Below are positions 16,803 through 23,865 of a stretch of DNA of 64,000 nt, in pieces. Positions within the stretch are counted from its first letter, which is position 1. The number at the start of each line of letters is the position of its first letter. Below the pieces are notes generated by a model. The model had not been told where the DNA came from and did not search any database. It saw only the letters and a program-made list of their open reading frames with translations. Source of the DNA: Lactiplantibacillus plajomi (GTDB lineage: Bacteria; Bacillota; Bacilli; Lactobacillales; Lactobacillaceae); assembly GCF_005405405.1 (NCBI RefSeq), contig NZ_BJDZ01000007.1:1-64000 (forward strand), given 5' to 3'. The position numbers were made by a program, and so were the translations under genes.

Positions 16803-16871
16803 AGTATAACGGCCGGGCGTGAAGAAAGTGTGCCGAGAATGTCTTAAAAGTGCGTGGTTGCCGTGAAGAAA
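16803..16871 (-). promoter_or_regulatory. sRNA-3 promoter and repeated TTTCTTCACG box
   Basis: On the minus strand: GGCACA-N5-TTCACG (16834-16829, 16823-16818), nine bases of spacer, then -10 TATACT. Spacing is identical to the sRNA-2 promoter, and CACACWTTCTTCAC is shared between them. A further copy of TTTCTTCACG lies at 16871-16862, exactly 44 bp (four turns of 11 bp) upstream. Confidence 0.5.
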
Positions 16872-17017
16872 CCACTGGCGGTTATAAAGTTTATAATGAA
16901 TTGTTCACTGGGTTAACTGGTTGTTAAGTTGAAAACGTTGGTTTGGCGGGCGTCAGCCCGTTTTAATTTGAGACGATGCTATAATTATTGCCAAAATAAG
17001 TGAAAGCGGGATTTTTT

Positions 17018-17857
17018 ATGGCAATTAAAATTGTGACGGATTCGGCGGTTCAACTGACCGCGACGGAAATTGAACGGTATGACATTCACGTGGTACCGCT
17101 GATGGTTGGCTTTGCCGGTGGATTGACGGCCGATACCCAAGTTGACCGGGCGGATTTCGCGCGGCAAATGACGGCAAGTGCCACGCTACCAACGACTAGC
17201 CAGCCCCCAATCGGTGACTTTGTTGCGATGTACGATACGCTCACTAAGGATGGCAGCCAGGTCTTGTCGCTGCACTTAACGGAGACCCTGAGTGGGACGG
17301 TTAATGCGGCTCGCCAAGCGGCTAAGTTGACCCAGGGCGACGTTACCGTCATCGATACCCAGGTGGCCGACCGCGGGATGGCGTTTCAAGTTTTGACCGC
17401 TGCGCGAATGGCGCGTTCCGGTGCGGCCATGGACGCAATTTTAGCTAAGCTCGCGGTGATTCGCGACCATACCAAAACGTATTTATTCGTGGATACGCTG
17501 GATAACCTCGTGAAGGGCGGTCGGGTCCCGAAGATTGCCGGCGTCGTCACGAACTTGATCAAATTGAAGTTTGTGTTTGAGTTGGTTGACGGTAAGTTGA
17601 AGTTTTACACCCGCGGGCGTGGTAAGAAGGCCTTGATCAAAGCCCAAGCCAAGATTTTAGCGGAACTGAGTGATGCCACCCGGGTCGAAGCGGCGGGGAT
17701 TTCGTACGTGGGTGACCCGAGCGTTGCCGCCGAACCGGAAGCCCTATTACGCAAAGTGACGCCGCAAGCCGACGTACTCGTCGAGCGGACCAGCGCGGTC
17801 ATCGCGACCCATGCCGGCATTGGCGCGTACGCACTGATGTTTTATACCGTTGATTAA
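17018..17857 (+). CDS. DegV family fatty-acid-binding protein (FakB-like)
   Basis: Cytosolic DegV/FakB protein, 279 residues. The family binds a single fatty acid and presents it to the kinase FakA for phosphorylation before phospholipid synthesis. N-terminal IKIVTDSAVQL, then TTSQPPIGDF (about 63-72, the TSQPS-type loop), HLTETLSGTVNAA (about 86-98) and a C-terminal GGRVPKIAGVV segment are diagnostic. A GTG six codons upstream is possible, but ATG at 17018, six or seven bases after GCGGGA, gives the canonical N-terminus. Monocistronic; fakA is not in the window. Confidence 0.88.
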   Translation: MAIKIVTDSAVQLTATEIERYDIHVVPLMVGFAGGLTADTQVDRADFARQMTASATLPTTSQPPIGDFVAMYDTLTKDGSQVLSLHLTETLSGTVNAARQAAKLTQGDVTVIDTQVADRGMAFQVLTAARMARSGAAMDAILAKLAVIRDHTKTYLFVDTLDNLVKGGRVPKIAGVVTNLIKLKFVFELVDGKLKFYTRGRGKKALIKAQAKILAELSDATRVEAAGISYVGDPSVAAEPEALLRKVTPQADVLVERTSAVIATHAGIGAYALMFYTVD

Positions 17858-17899
17858 GTTAACAGTAAATTAGTACTATTAAAAATAGCTTAGACATGT

Positions 17900-17997
17900 T
17901 ATAATTAATAAGTAATATATTAGAGTCGTGTTGGCGCACTGTTCTGAGCCTAACCACCATGTAAATGATGACTAGACCCGGATGGGGCGTCTTTTTT
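17900..17997 (+). promoter_or_regulatory. Promoter and structured leader of lrgBA
   Basis: Extended -10 TGTTATAAT (hexamer 17900-17905) starts a leader of about 120 nt before lrgB. The leader has possible pairing AGAC...GTCT across CCCGGATGGGGC followed by six T at 17992-17997, resembling an imperfect terminator. Attenuation or a small trapped RNA is possible; I do not recognise a riboswitch class. Confidence 0.4.
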
Positions 17998-18033
17998 GTT
18001 ACCCTGAATGATTAAAAGAAAGTAGGAAACCGT

Positions 18034-18762
18034 TTGACTTATTTAGTAAATAACCCGTTTTTCGGGATCGGCCTGTCCGTCTTCGTGTACGGTATCGGCG
18101 AATACCTCTACCACAAAACGAAGCGTTTCGTCCTGTTTCAGCCGTTGTTTTTCGGTATGCTACTGGGGATGGGACTAATCGTGGTGATTGCTGCGGTGTT
18201 AAAGGCGCCGATTCAAAAAGTTTACGAGGCGTACCAAGTGGGTGGCGACTGGTTATTCTGGTTTGTCGCGCCGGCCACCGTGTCGTTTGCCGTTCCGTTA
18301 TATAAACGCAATGATATTTTTAAAAAGCACTGGGACGTTATCTTAGTGGCATTATTTTTGGGGTTGCTGGTTTCATTGTTCGGTATTTACGCCGTGTCAC
18401 AATTACTCGGGTTAACCGACGCCGCTTTAGGTGCCATGCTGGTGCAGGCCGCCACGACGGCCATCGCCTTACCAGTAGCGGAATCGGTCGGTGGCGACCA
18501 GGCGATTGCAGCCTTCGCCGTCATCCTGAACTCGGTGCTGATTTACGCCCTGGGGGACCACTTTATTCGCTGGTTCAAGTTGCATAAGAATCCGTTGGGT
18601 GCTGGACTGGGCTTCGGGATTGCCGGTAACGCCGTTGGGGCTACTAAAGCGATTGAAGTCGGCGAAGCCGCCGGTGCGACTGGCGCCATCGCCTTCGTTG
18701 TGGCCGGGATCCTAGTTAACTTTATGGTACCGGGCTTTGCAAGTTTGATTGGATTAGGTTAG
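18034..18762 (+). CDS. lrgB: LrgB family membrane protein
   Basis: Integral membrane protein of the LrgB/CidB family, 242 residues, about seven or eight hydrophobic helices. The family, with LrgA/CidA, is thought to form holin/antiholin-like or small-metabolite (pyruvate, glycolate) transport complexes linked to autolysis and overflow metabolism. The conserved core ATTAIALPVAESVGG (about residues 150-164) and GIAGNAVGATKAIEVGE (about 206-222) are clear. Start codon TTG with GTAGGA upstream. It precedes lrgA by nine bases, the reverse of the usual lrgA-lrgB order. Confidence 0.9.
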   Translation: MTYLVNNPFFGIGLSVFVYGIGEYLYHKTKRFVLFQPLFFGMLLGMGLIVVIAAVLKAPIQKVYEAYQVGGDWLFWFVAPATVSFAVPLYKRNDIFKKHWDVILVALFLGLLVSLFGIYAVSQLLGLTDAALGAMLVQAATTAIALPVAESVGGDQAIAAFAVILNSVLIYALGDHFIRWFKLHKNPLGAGLGFGIAGNAVGATKAIEVGEAAGATGAIAFVVAGILVNFMVPGFASLIGLG

Positions 18763-18771
18763 GAGGAACTA

Positions 18772-19167
18772 ATGAAAAAAGCGACGTTTGTGAAACAAAT
18801 TATGATTTACGGGTTGATTCTATTTGCCAGTAGCTTGATTGCCCACTTGTCGGCCCAGCTTTTCCCGGCGTTTCCAATGCCGACAGCGCTGATTGGGATG
18901 GTTATGCTATACCTACTACTGACGTTTAAGGTGGTCAAGTTGGAGCAGGTTGAAGGGGTCAGTAACTTCTTCGTTCAGATTATGAGTTTGGTCTTCATCC
19001 CGTCTGGCGTGGCGTTGGTGACCAAGTTAGACGTATTGAAATCCGAGGGGCTGCAAATCATTCTGGTCGTTATGATCTCAACGCTGATGTTGTTGCTCGT
19101 GACGGCGGGCTTTGCGTGGGTACTGATTCAAGTGAAGGAATGGGTCGGTCGAAAAGCGACGCGTTAA
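18772..19167 (+). CDS. lrgA: LrgA/CidA family membrane protein
   Basis: Small integral membrane protein of 131 residues, four hydrophobic helices, LrgA/CidA (holin-like) family. Conserved FPMPTALIGMVMLYLLL (about 35-51) is the family core, followed by FVQIMSLVFIPSGVALV. AGGAGG sits seven bases before the ATG. Partner of LrgB; together presumably an envelope complex in autolysis or pyruvate handling. Ends in a terminator at 19232. No LytSR regulator pair is nearby. Confidence 0.9.
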   Translation: MKKATFVKQIMIYGLILFASSLIAHLSAQLFPAFPMPTALIGMVMLYLLLTFKVVKLEQVEGVSNFFVQIMSLVFIPSGVALVTKLDVLKSEGLQIILVVMISTLMLLLVTAGFAWVLIQVKEWVGRKATR

Positions 19168-19231
19168 AACGTGCTGGCGTTCTAGCTACTAGTGGGTAGC
19201 GGGCATGCCAGTCTGCTTTAACTCGGATGGT

Positions 19232-19266
19232 GCACCGGTCTGCTAAGTGGCGGGCCGGTGCGTTTT
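19232..19266 (+). terminator. Terminator of lrgBA
   Basis: GCACCGG stem, 16-base loop, CCGGTGC and a run of five T. Confidence 0.75.
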
Positions 19267-19278
19267 TGGACGGGAAAT

Positions 19279-19486
19279 AAAAAAAGCCACCACATCAGCG
19301 GATGTAGTGGTCAAGGAGTAGGAAACACCAAAGTGGGGGCTTTGATGATCCCCATTCATAAGACTTGGGGGAGCCTATGAATGAAATAATTGTTAAATGA
19401 CGTTATGGCAGCAACGCCACCAACAATCGTTAAAAACTAAAGAATATTAAGGACTGACAGCGAGTTCATCGCTTACTATCAATCTG
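19279..19486 (-). ncRNA. sRNA-4 of the C-rich-loop family
   Basis: About 205 nt on the minus strand from a strong promoter at 19520-19492. After a 5' extension, hairpin 1 (19383-19353) has stem CATTCATA/TATGAATG with loop GGCTCCCCCAAGTCT. Hairpin 2 (19347-19326) is CATCAAAG-CCCCCA-CTTTGGTG. The linker carries CCUACUCCUUG; the terminator CCACTACATC-CGCT-GATGTGGTGG has seven T. The 3' half is clearly of the same family as sRNA-1 to -3; the 5' 100 nt are not shared. Confidence 0.7.
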
Positions 19487-19491
19487 GGTCT

Positions 19492-19520
19492 ATTATAATT
19501 TTAAACACAACGGGCTGCAA
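19492..19520 (-). promoter_or_regulatory. sRNA-4 promoter
   Basis: Minus strand -35 TTGCAG (19520-19515), 17-base spacer, -10 TATAAT (19497-19492), just beyond the stop of the upstream GNAT gene. Close to sigma-A consensus and lacking the TTCACA box. Confidence 0.65.
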
Positions 19521-19537
19521 CTAATTGAGCTGATTAA

Positions 19538-20089
19538 TTATCTTAAAGTGACCCGTGGTTGGAAGTCGGCGGCAAATAATCCCATGTGGTAGAGGTCGTA
19601 CCGTTGCCCGTCACGCTTGACGGCAAGCTTATTGGTACCCTCAAATTCGAAGCCGCTATTTTGGTAAACGGCGATGGCACTCTGGTTTGTTGCGATGACG
19701 TCCAAACAGACTTTGAACAGGTTTAACTCGTTAAAAGCGTAGTTTAAAATTAAGGCCAACGCTTCGGTCCCAAACCCGCGGCCCCGTTCTTCGGGGTCAC
19801 CGATGGCGAGTGCTAATTGGGCCACCTGATTGGTCCACTCCACGTTATATAACGTGACGAATCCAAGTAAGCGGTCGTCTTCGTTGGCGTGCACGTGGAA
19901 GTAGTATTCCGTACTGCGGTCAAGGTTGCGGTAGGTGCGTTCGAGGTCTTCACCGGAAAGTGGGCGCGCTGGTGCGGTATCTAATTTACGGACAAAGTCG
20001 GCGTCGACGTACCAGTCGCTGATTTCATCGAAGTCTTCGGGTTGGGGCACGGCTAAGTTGACGTTGGGCCCCACAAAAATATTTTTCAA
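19538..20089 (-). CDS. GNAT acetyltransferase, RimJ/RimL type
   Basis: Acetyl-CoA-dependent N-acetyltransferase of 183 residues, in the group containing RimJ/RimL and spermidine acetyltransferases. The acetyl-CoA pyrophosphate loop appears as EERGRGFGTEAL (about residues 98-109); the C-terminal AIAVYQNSGFEFEG is the last conserved GNAT motif. Start is TTG preceded by GAGGGATG. Substrate cannot be told from sequence; a protein N-terminus, polyamine or small amine is typical. sRNA-4 starts right after its stop. Confidence 0.8.
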   Translation of the reverse strand: MKNIFVGPNVNLAVPQPEDFDEISDWYVDADFVRKLDTAPARPLSGEDLERTYRNLDRSTEYYFHVHANEDDRLLGFVTLYNVEWTNQVAQLALAIGDPEERGRGFGTEALALILNYAFNELNLFKVCLDVIATNQSAIAVYQNSGFEFEGTNKLAVKRDGQRYDLYHMGLFAADFQPRVTLR

Positions 20090-20331
20090 TCTACATCCCT
20101 CGTTTATAAGTCGTTAGTCCTATCATAAGCCACAATTGGCTTATCGTCACGATATCTTTACGCTGACTTAACGGTGCGGGCGGGTTCGAACGGTCAGCAG
20201 CGGAATTAGTTTGGTGAGTTATTGATGAGAAATTTACATTTACTTTATACGATACGTTGGTGAATCTTTACGTTCAGCAAGTATATTAAGGGTAGCCACT
20301 TGGTGAATTCTTAGGTAGAGAAGTGATTAGG

Positions 20332-21177
20332 ATGCAGCGATTGCACGTCATTCAAATTTCTGATCCACATTTGACCGCGCGGGGACACGCCCCGGCGCAT
20401 CATCAGCAGATTGATCCGTGGGTCAAGTTAACAACGATTATTAACGATATTCGGCAGTTGCCGTACCGTCCCGACTTAATCGTGTTTACCGGCGACCTGG
20501 TGCATGACGGGGCGGCGGAAGATTATCAGCGGTTCCACGAGGTGGTTCACACGATGAAGCGGACGTTTGATTGTCACGTCCGCGTGATTTTGGGCAACCA
20601 CGATAACCGCGAAGCGTTTTACACCGGCTACCTGCCAGCTGATCCGGGACCGTACTATGCGAACCGAATGCGAATCGGCAATAATGATTTTTATTTCCTT
20701 GACTCCAAGGTTGCGAATTACGAGGCCGGCTGGCTGGCGCCCGGACAGTTACAGTGGTTGGGCAAGCACTTACGGCAGGCGCCAACCAAGCGGGCGTTCT
20801 TGTTCTTACACCACCCGCTGGATGGCCCCACGATGCAGACGATGCACTATGCCATTTTACAAAATACGCCGGCGTTATTGTCGGCACTCCGGGGGCATAA
20901 CGTGGGCGGTGTCTTTACCGGTCACGTTCATTACCCGACCAGTTACGTGATTGGTGATCACGTGTTGAACGTGGTCGCGGGCTCGGCAGCTTACGACATT
21001 AATTGCCGTGATCCGCACGAACACTTGGTCCGCGAAAGTAGCTGTTACCAAATCATCACGATTGACCACGGTCAGGTCGGCGTCGTGACCCGGACACTGC
21101 TACAACGGCCCGCCGTGATTGACGCAATCCAAGTTGGTAGCACCCGCTTTTTAAGCAAAAAACCGGCCGGTTACTGA
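20332..21177 (+). CDS. Calcineurin-like metallophosphoesterase
   Basis: Cytosolic two-metal phosphoesterase of 281 residues, closest in layout to the CpdA/class III cyclic nucleotide phosphodiesterase group. All metal ligands are visible in order: SDPH (D-X-H, about 10-13), TGDLVHDG (about 47-54), GNHD (about 86-89), HHP (about 161-163), and GHVHY (about 199-203). Known members hydrolyse cyclic nucleotides or other phosphodiesters; the substrate here is not known. Start ATG 20332 is preferred over a GTG three codons upstream. Monocistronic. Confidence 0.82.
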   Translation: MQRLHVIQISDPHLTARGHAPAHHQQIDPWVKLTTIINDIRQLPYRPDLIVFTGDLVHDGAAEDYQRFHEVVHTMKRTFDCHVRVILGNHDNREAFYTGYLPADPGPYYANRMRIGNNDFYFLDSKVANYEAGWLAPGQLQWLGKHLRQAPTKRAFLFLHHPLDGPTMQTMHYAILQNTPALLSALRGHNVGGVFTGHVHYPTSYVIGDHVLNVVAGSAAYDINCRDPHEHLVRESSCYQIITIDHGQVGVVTRTLLQRPAVIDAIQVGSTRFLSKKPAGY

Positions 21178-21180
21178 ATT

Positions 21181-21194
21181 CGATAGCGCTTACA
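21181..21194. promoter_or_regulatory. cre-like site
   Basis: On the minus strand TGTAAGCGCTATCG matches 13 of 14 positions of the cre consensus. It lies four bases after the metallophosphoesterase stop and about 40 bases before the small membrane protein gene at 21235, whose promoter it could cover. Confidence 0.45.
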
Positions 21195-21234
21195 CTTTCG
21201 CTGGCTTATACTGGTTAAAAAGGGGGCTGACGCT

Positions 21235-21459
21235 ATGTTAAAAAAATGTCGAAACCAGCACCACCAACCACAGTCACGCCACGTTCGCCAACGACTGTTA
21301 CCAATTGCTGCCATGGAAATCACGGCGACAACGATCGTCGTTGGGGACATTTTACGGGCAAAGTCCGTTCGCCGCGGACATAAACTAGGTTGGTTATTAC
21401 TAGCCTTCGTGCAACCGATTGGGCCGTGGTTGTACTTTGCGTTTGGTCAGGAACGATAA
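21235..21459 (+). CDS. Small PLD_N-like membrane protein
   Basis: 74-residue membrane protein. After a basic, His-rich N-terminus (KKCRNQHHQPQSRH) it has two hydrophobic segments (about 22-38 and 50-70) ending in the pattern GWLLLAFVQPIGPWLYFAFG. That pattern is typical of the phospholipase-D-nuclease N-terminal (PLDc_N) module, found alone as a small protein in many Firmicutes. AAAGGGGG upstream of ATG. Terminator follows directly. Function unknown; the stand-alone module is often near ABC export genes, which are absent here. Confidence 0.65.
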   Translation: MLKKCRNQHHQPQSRHVRQRLLPIAAMEITATTIVVGDILRAKSVRRGHKLGWLLLAFVQPIGPWLYFAFGQER

Positions 21460-21467
21460 AAAAAGCG

Positions 21468-21493
21468 TGCACTCATTATGGGTGCACGCTTTT
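21468..21493. terminator. Bidirectional terminator
   Basis: Stem AAAAGCGTGCAC/GTGCACGCTTTT between the convergent small membrane protein and perR genes. Confidence 0.85.
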
Positions 21494-21498
21494 AAGCT

Positions 21499-21984
21499 TT
21501 AGGCCTGATCGTGAGATAATTTTAAGCGCTTTAAATCGGTCGTTTTAGTGACCTGCAACAGTTTTTGGCAGTCTGGACATAACCCGTAAACTTCCATGTT
21601 GTGGCCAGTGACCAGGTAGCCGGAAAGTTCGGCGGCTCTTTGTTCAACGGTGGATAGATCGGGTTCAAAAACGTCGGTGATCTTCCCACAGTTTTCACAA
21701 ACTACGTGGTAGTGCGGCCGACCAAAGAAATCGTAGTGGGTGCCGGCATCGCCGTTTTGCAGCTCAATCACGATTCCCAAGTCCACGAACAGCTTTAGGG
21801 TATTATAAACCGTCGCCAAGCTCAGGTTGGGTAATTGGCTATCGAGCTCCCGGTAAATCGTTTCCACCGACGGGTGATTATGATGGGTGACGAGGTAAGT
21901 TAGAATAATCTGCCGCTGGGGTGTGACCCGAATCTTATGGTCCTTTAGTTGTTGAACGGCCTGCGTTAACATATCTTGTGCCAT
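21499..21984 (-). CDS. perR: Peroxide-responsive Fur-family regulator PerR
   Basis: Fur-superfamily metalloregulator, 161 residues, resembling PerR more than Fur or Zur. Winged-helix N-terminus RVTPQRQIILTYL; DNA-contact helix LSLATVYNTLKLF. The segment THYDFFGRPHYHVVC aligns with PerR, including the Asp that distinguishes PerR metal site ligands (Asp85 of Bacillus PerR) and the HXH. Structural zinc is held by CENC (about 96-99) and CPDC. Start 21984 has an ideal AAAGGAGG; the longer frame is rejected. Expected to repress peroxide-defence and metal genes until Fe-catalysed His oxidation. No obvious Per box is seen at its own promoter. Confidence 0.85.
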   Translation of the reverse strand: MAQDMLTQAVQQLKDHKIRVTPQRQIILTYLVTHHNHPSVETIYRELDSQLPNLSLATVYNTLKLFVDLGIVIELQNGDAGTHYDFFGRPHYHVVCENCGKITDVFEPDLSTVEQRAAELSGYLVTGHNMEVYGLCPDCQKLLQVTKTTDLKRLKLSHDQA

Positions 21985-22181
21985 GACGCGGTTCCTCCTT
22001 TTAGATTCACCCTTATTAAACCACACTTTTTAGAAGGATTCCAATTTAGGAACGTTACTAAATGCAATTGGTGACAAAAGATTATAACGAAATGTTGACC
22101 GGTGGTTTACGGTTTTGGTTTAGCTCGCTAAACTAGGTTTGAAAACAGGTTGTTGCTTAATTGTGACGGGAGGGGATTCTG

Positions 22182-22775
22182 ATGAAACGACAAATTGTAC
22201 CGGCCTTACCGACTGAACGGGCGCAGTATGAACGGTGGTACCGGTTAGGATTAGCGGCCATGACCGCGGTCAGTGCCCGGTTACGTGCGGAACAGCGGGC
22301 AACCGGTAGTGAAACGGTTAGTTGGTTTCCTCAGTTCGTGGTTCGTTGCAGTGCGGTCCACGCGGATGCCCGGATAACGACCGTTGAAACCGTTGTTCAC
22401 AGCCTACCCGTCCAACCGACTGCGGTGCGGGTTGCGCCGAACTGGGTCGAATTGACCTTTGAGCTCAGCCAATATGCGGACGTACCGGCTTGGCGAGCTA
22501 GTGACGGGGCGTTGTGGCGCCTGTATGACGGGCTGTTAACTAGTCTGATTGGAACGGCTTTTGAACCGCTGACTCAAATTCGGGTCGGGTTAACTTGGTA
22601 TGGTGATGGCCAGGCGGGGGCGCGCGAAGTTATGCGCCCCAAGTTCAACTTGTATGATGCACGGCAGACGCGTGTGACGATGGTGCCGAATGTTCAAGGA
22701 CCGCGTCTAACTGTATCTCCCGGTGGTCGTTGGCAGCGGCAAACCAAGATTGGTGCCGTTGTTAAGAAATCGTGA
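22182..22775 (+). CDS. Hypothetical protein, 197 aa
   Basis: Open frame with a good ribosome-binding site (GGGAGGGG) and codon use like its neighbours, so very probably a gene, but I do not recognise the family. The protein is soluble, basic (many Arg) and Trp/Tyr-rich, with helix ERAQYERWYRLGLAAMTAV near the start and alternating beta-like segments such as FVVRCSAVHADARITTVETV. No signal peptide, no membrane helix, no obvious catalytic motif. Monocistronic, divergent from perR, ending in a terminator at 22922. A perR-linked role is possible by position only. Confidence 0.6.
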   Translation: MKRQIVPALPTERAQYERWYRLGLAAMTAVSARLRAEQRATGSETVSWFPQFVVRCSAVHADARITTVETVVHSLPVQPTAVRVAPNWVELTFELSQYADVPAWRASDGALWRLYDGLLTSLIGTAFEPLTQIRVGLTWYGDGQAGAREVMRPKFNLYDARQTRVTMVPNVQGPRLTVSPGGRWQRQTKIGAVVKKS

Positions 22776-22921
22776 CAACGGTAGTGGGAGGCCGTTCGCG
22801 GATACGTTGCTAATTTTTACAAGGGTGTGCTTGAATTGATTTGAGAATTATTTAAAAGTGATTTTAGACTATTCATTGTTTGTGCAGGCTTAAAAACAAG
22901 TGAACACTTCGGTGCAACGTA

Positions 22922-22970
22922 AATAAACCGGCCATTAGTAAGGCAAACACCTACTGATAGCCGGTTTATT
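22922..22970 (+). terminator. Terminator-like inverted repeat
   Basis: AATAAACCGGC/GCCGGTTTATT with a further internal TAGTA/TACTGA pairing, between the 22182 gene and the convergent toxin gene. Confidence 0.7.
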
Positions 22971-23055
22971 ATGGTCATGGTTGTTGATGGATTATAGCTG
23001 GTACCGGGTTGGTTTTATTCAATCACCTGTTGGCAGTTCCTAACTGGCGTGCAGA

Positions 23056-23402
23056 TTAGAATGGAAAGTCAAAATTATAGTATACAGTTTGTGCAACGCG
23101 ATAAAAATCTTCATCGCGCATGGTTTCAATGTATGTGATATTCCGACCGGCGTTTTGCGTTGCGTCAAACGAATAAACTTGCGCCGCAACAATTTGTCCA
23201 TGAGTATCGTAACCATGGAGACTAAAGTAGCCGGGTAAATCCCGCACCGTAGATGTAATTGGCGAAACAATGACAAACCCGGTGTTCTGGATATAGAGAT
23301 TGCTACTAAGAATTAGCGCTGGTCGGCGCTTTTTATTTTCGCGACCACGTTGGAAATCAAAATTGATCCAGATGATGTCTTTTTGCTAGGAGAATAAGCC
23401 AT
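23056..23402 (-). pseudogene. MazF/PemK-type toxin gene, frameshifted near its start
   Basis: The reading frame ending at 23056 encodes a MazF/PemK endoribonuclease toxin: DIIWINFDFQRGRENKKRRP, LILSS, FVIVSPITS, and AQVYSFDA with YIETM near the C-terminus. Its start ATG (23402-23400) overlaps the antitoxin stop as TAATG. From that ATG the frame reads MAYSPSKK and then leaves the toxin frame at a run of five A (23384-23380), ending after about 30 codons. One more A would restore MAYSPSKKDIIWINFD, the expected N-terminus. So it is either inactivated by a one-base deletion, misassembled, or expressed by -1 frameshifting at AAA-AAG. About 115 residues if restored. Confidence 0.8.
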
Positions 23403-23617
23403 TATTCAACCTCATTCCAATCAACGTCGTTCCATGCTTCGGTCATGGGCTGTTTTGGTTTGGGACCGGCATAGGGATTCTTCATACGTGGTACGAGTGT
23501 GTATGATTCGCCATCGCTTGCGGGAATAAGCAACCACCGCTGTCCCTTCTTGAATCGTCCGTTTTTAGGTAGACTCAACGCTAACGAATTACCACGGCTA
23601 ACGGTTTTTACTTCCAT
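23402..23617 (-). CDS. MazE/PemI-type antitoxin
   Basis: 71-residue antitoxin partner of the adjacent MazF-like toxin. The N-terminal AbrB/SpoVT-like DNA-binding half is visible (VKTVSRGNSLALSLPKNGRF), and the acidic C-terminal tail (TEAWNDVDWNEVE) is the part that typically wraps the toxin. The start at 23617 has AGGAGG ten bases upstream; the longer frame lacks support. Its stop overlaps the toxin ATG (TAATG), implying translational coupling. It should both neutralise the toxin and autorepress the operon. With the toxin frame disrupted it may persist only as a regulator. Confidence 0.8.
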   Translation of the reverse strand: MEVKTVSRGNSLALSLPKNGRFKKGQRWLLIPASDGESYTLVPRMKNPYAGPKPKQPMTEAWNDVDWNEVE

Positions 23618-23865
23618 TATGCTAAGCCCTCCTCGGTTAGTAAGCATATTTTTGTGATTTAAATGTAACGCACAATGCCAATTAATACACCTAATACAAC
23701 CGCAATAACTTGGTGATGAGTTCATGAATACCCTGCAATTTACTTAAATCGGTCTGTCAGCTATTTTTTGATTCGTTAACTTTTAGCGGACTAGGGTAAG
23801 GGCGTTTAAACCAAGTCTATTTATTTTTGAAATTCACGCGTTCAATAAAGCGTTCAAACAGTACT

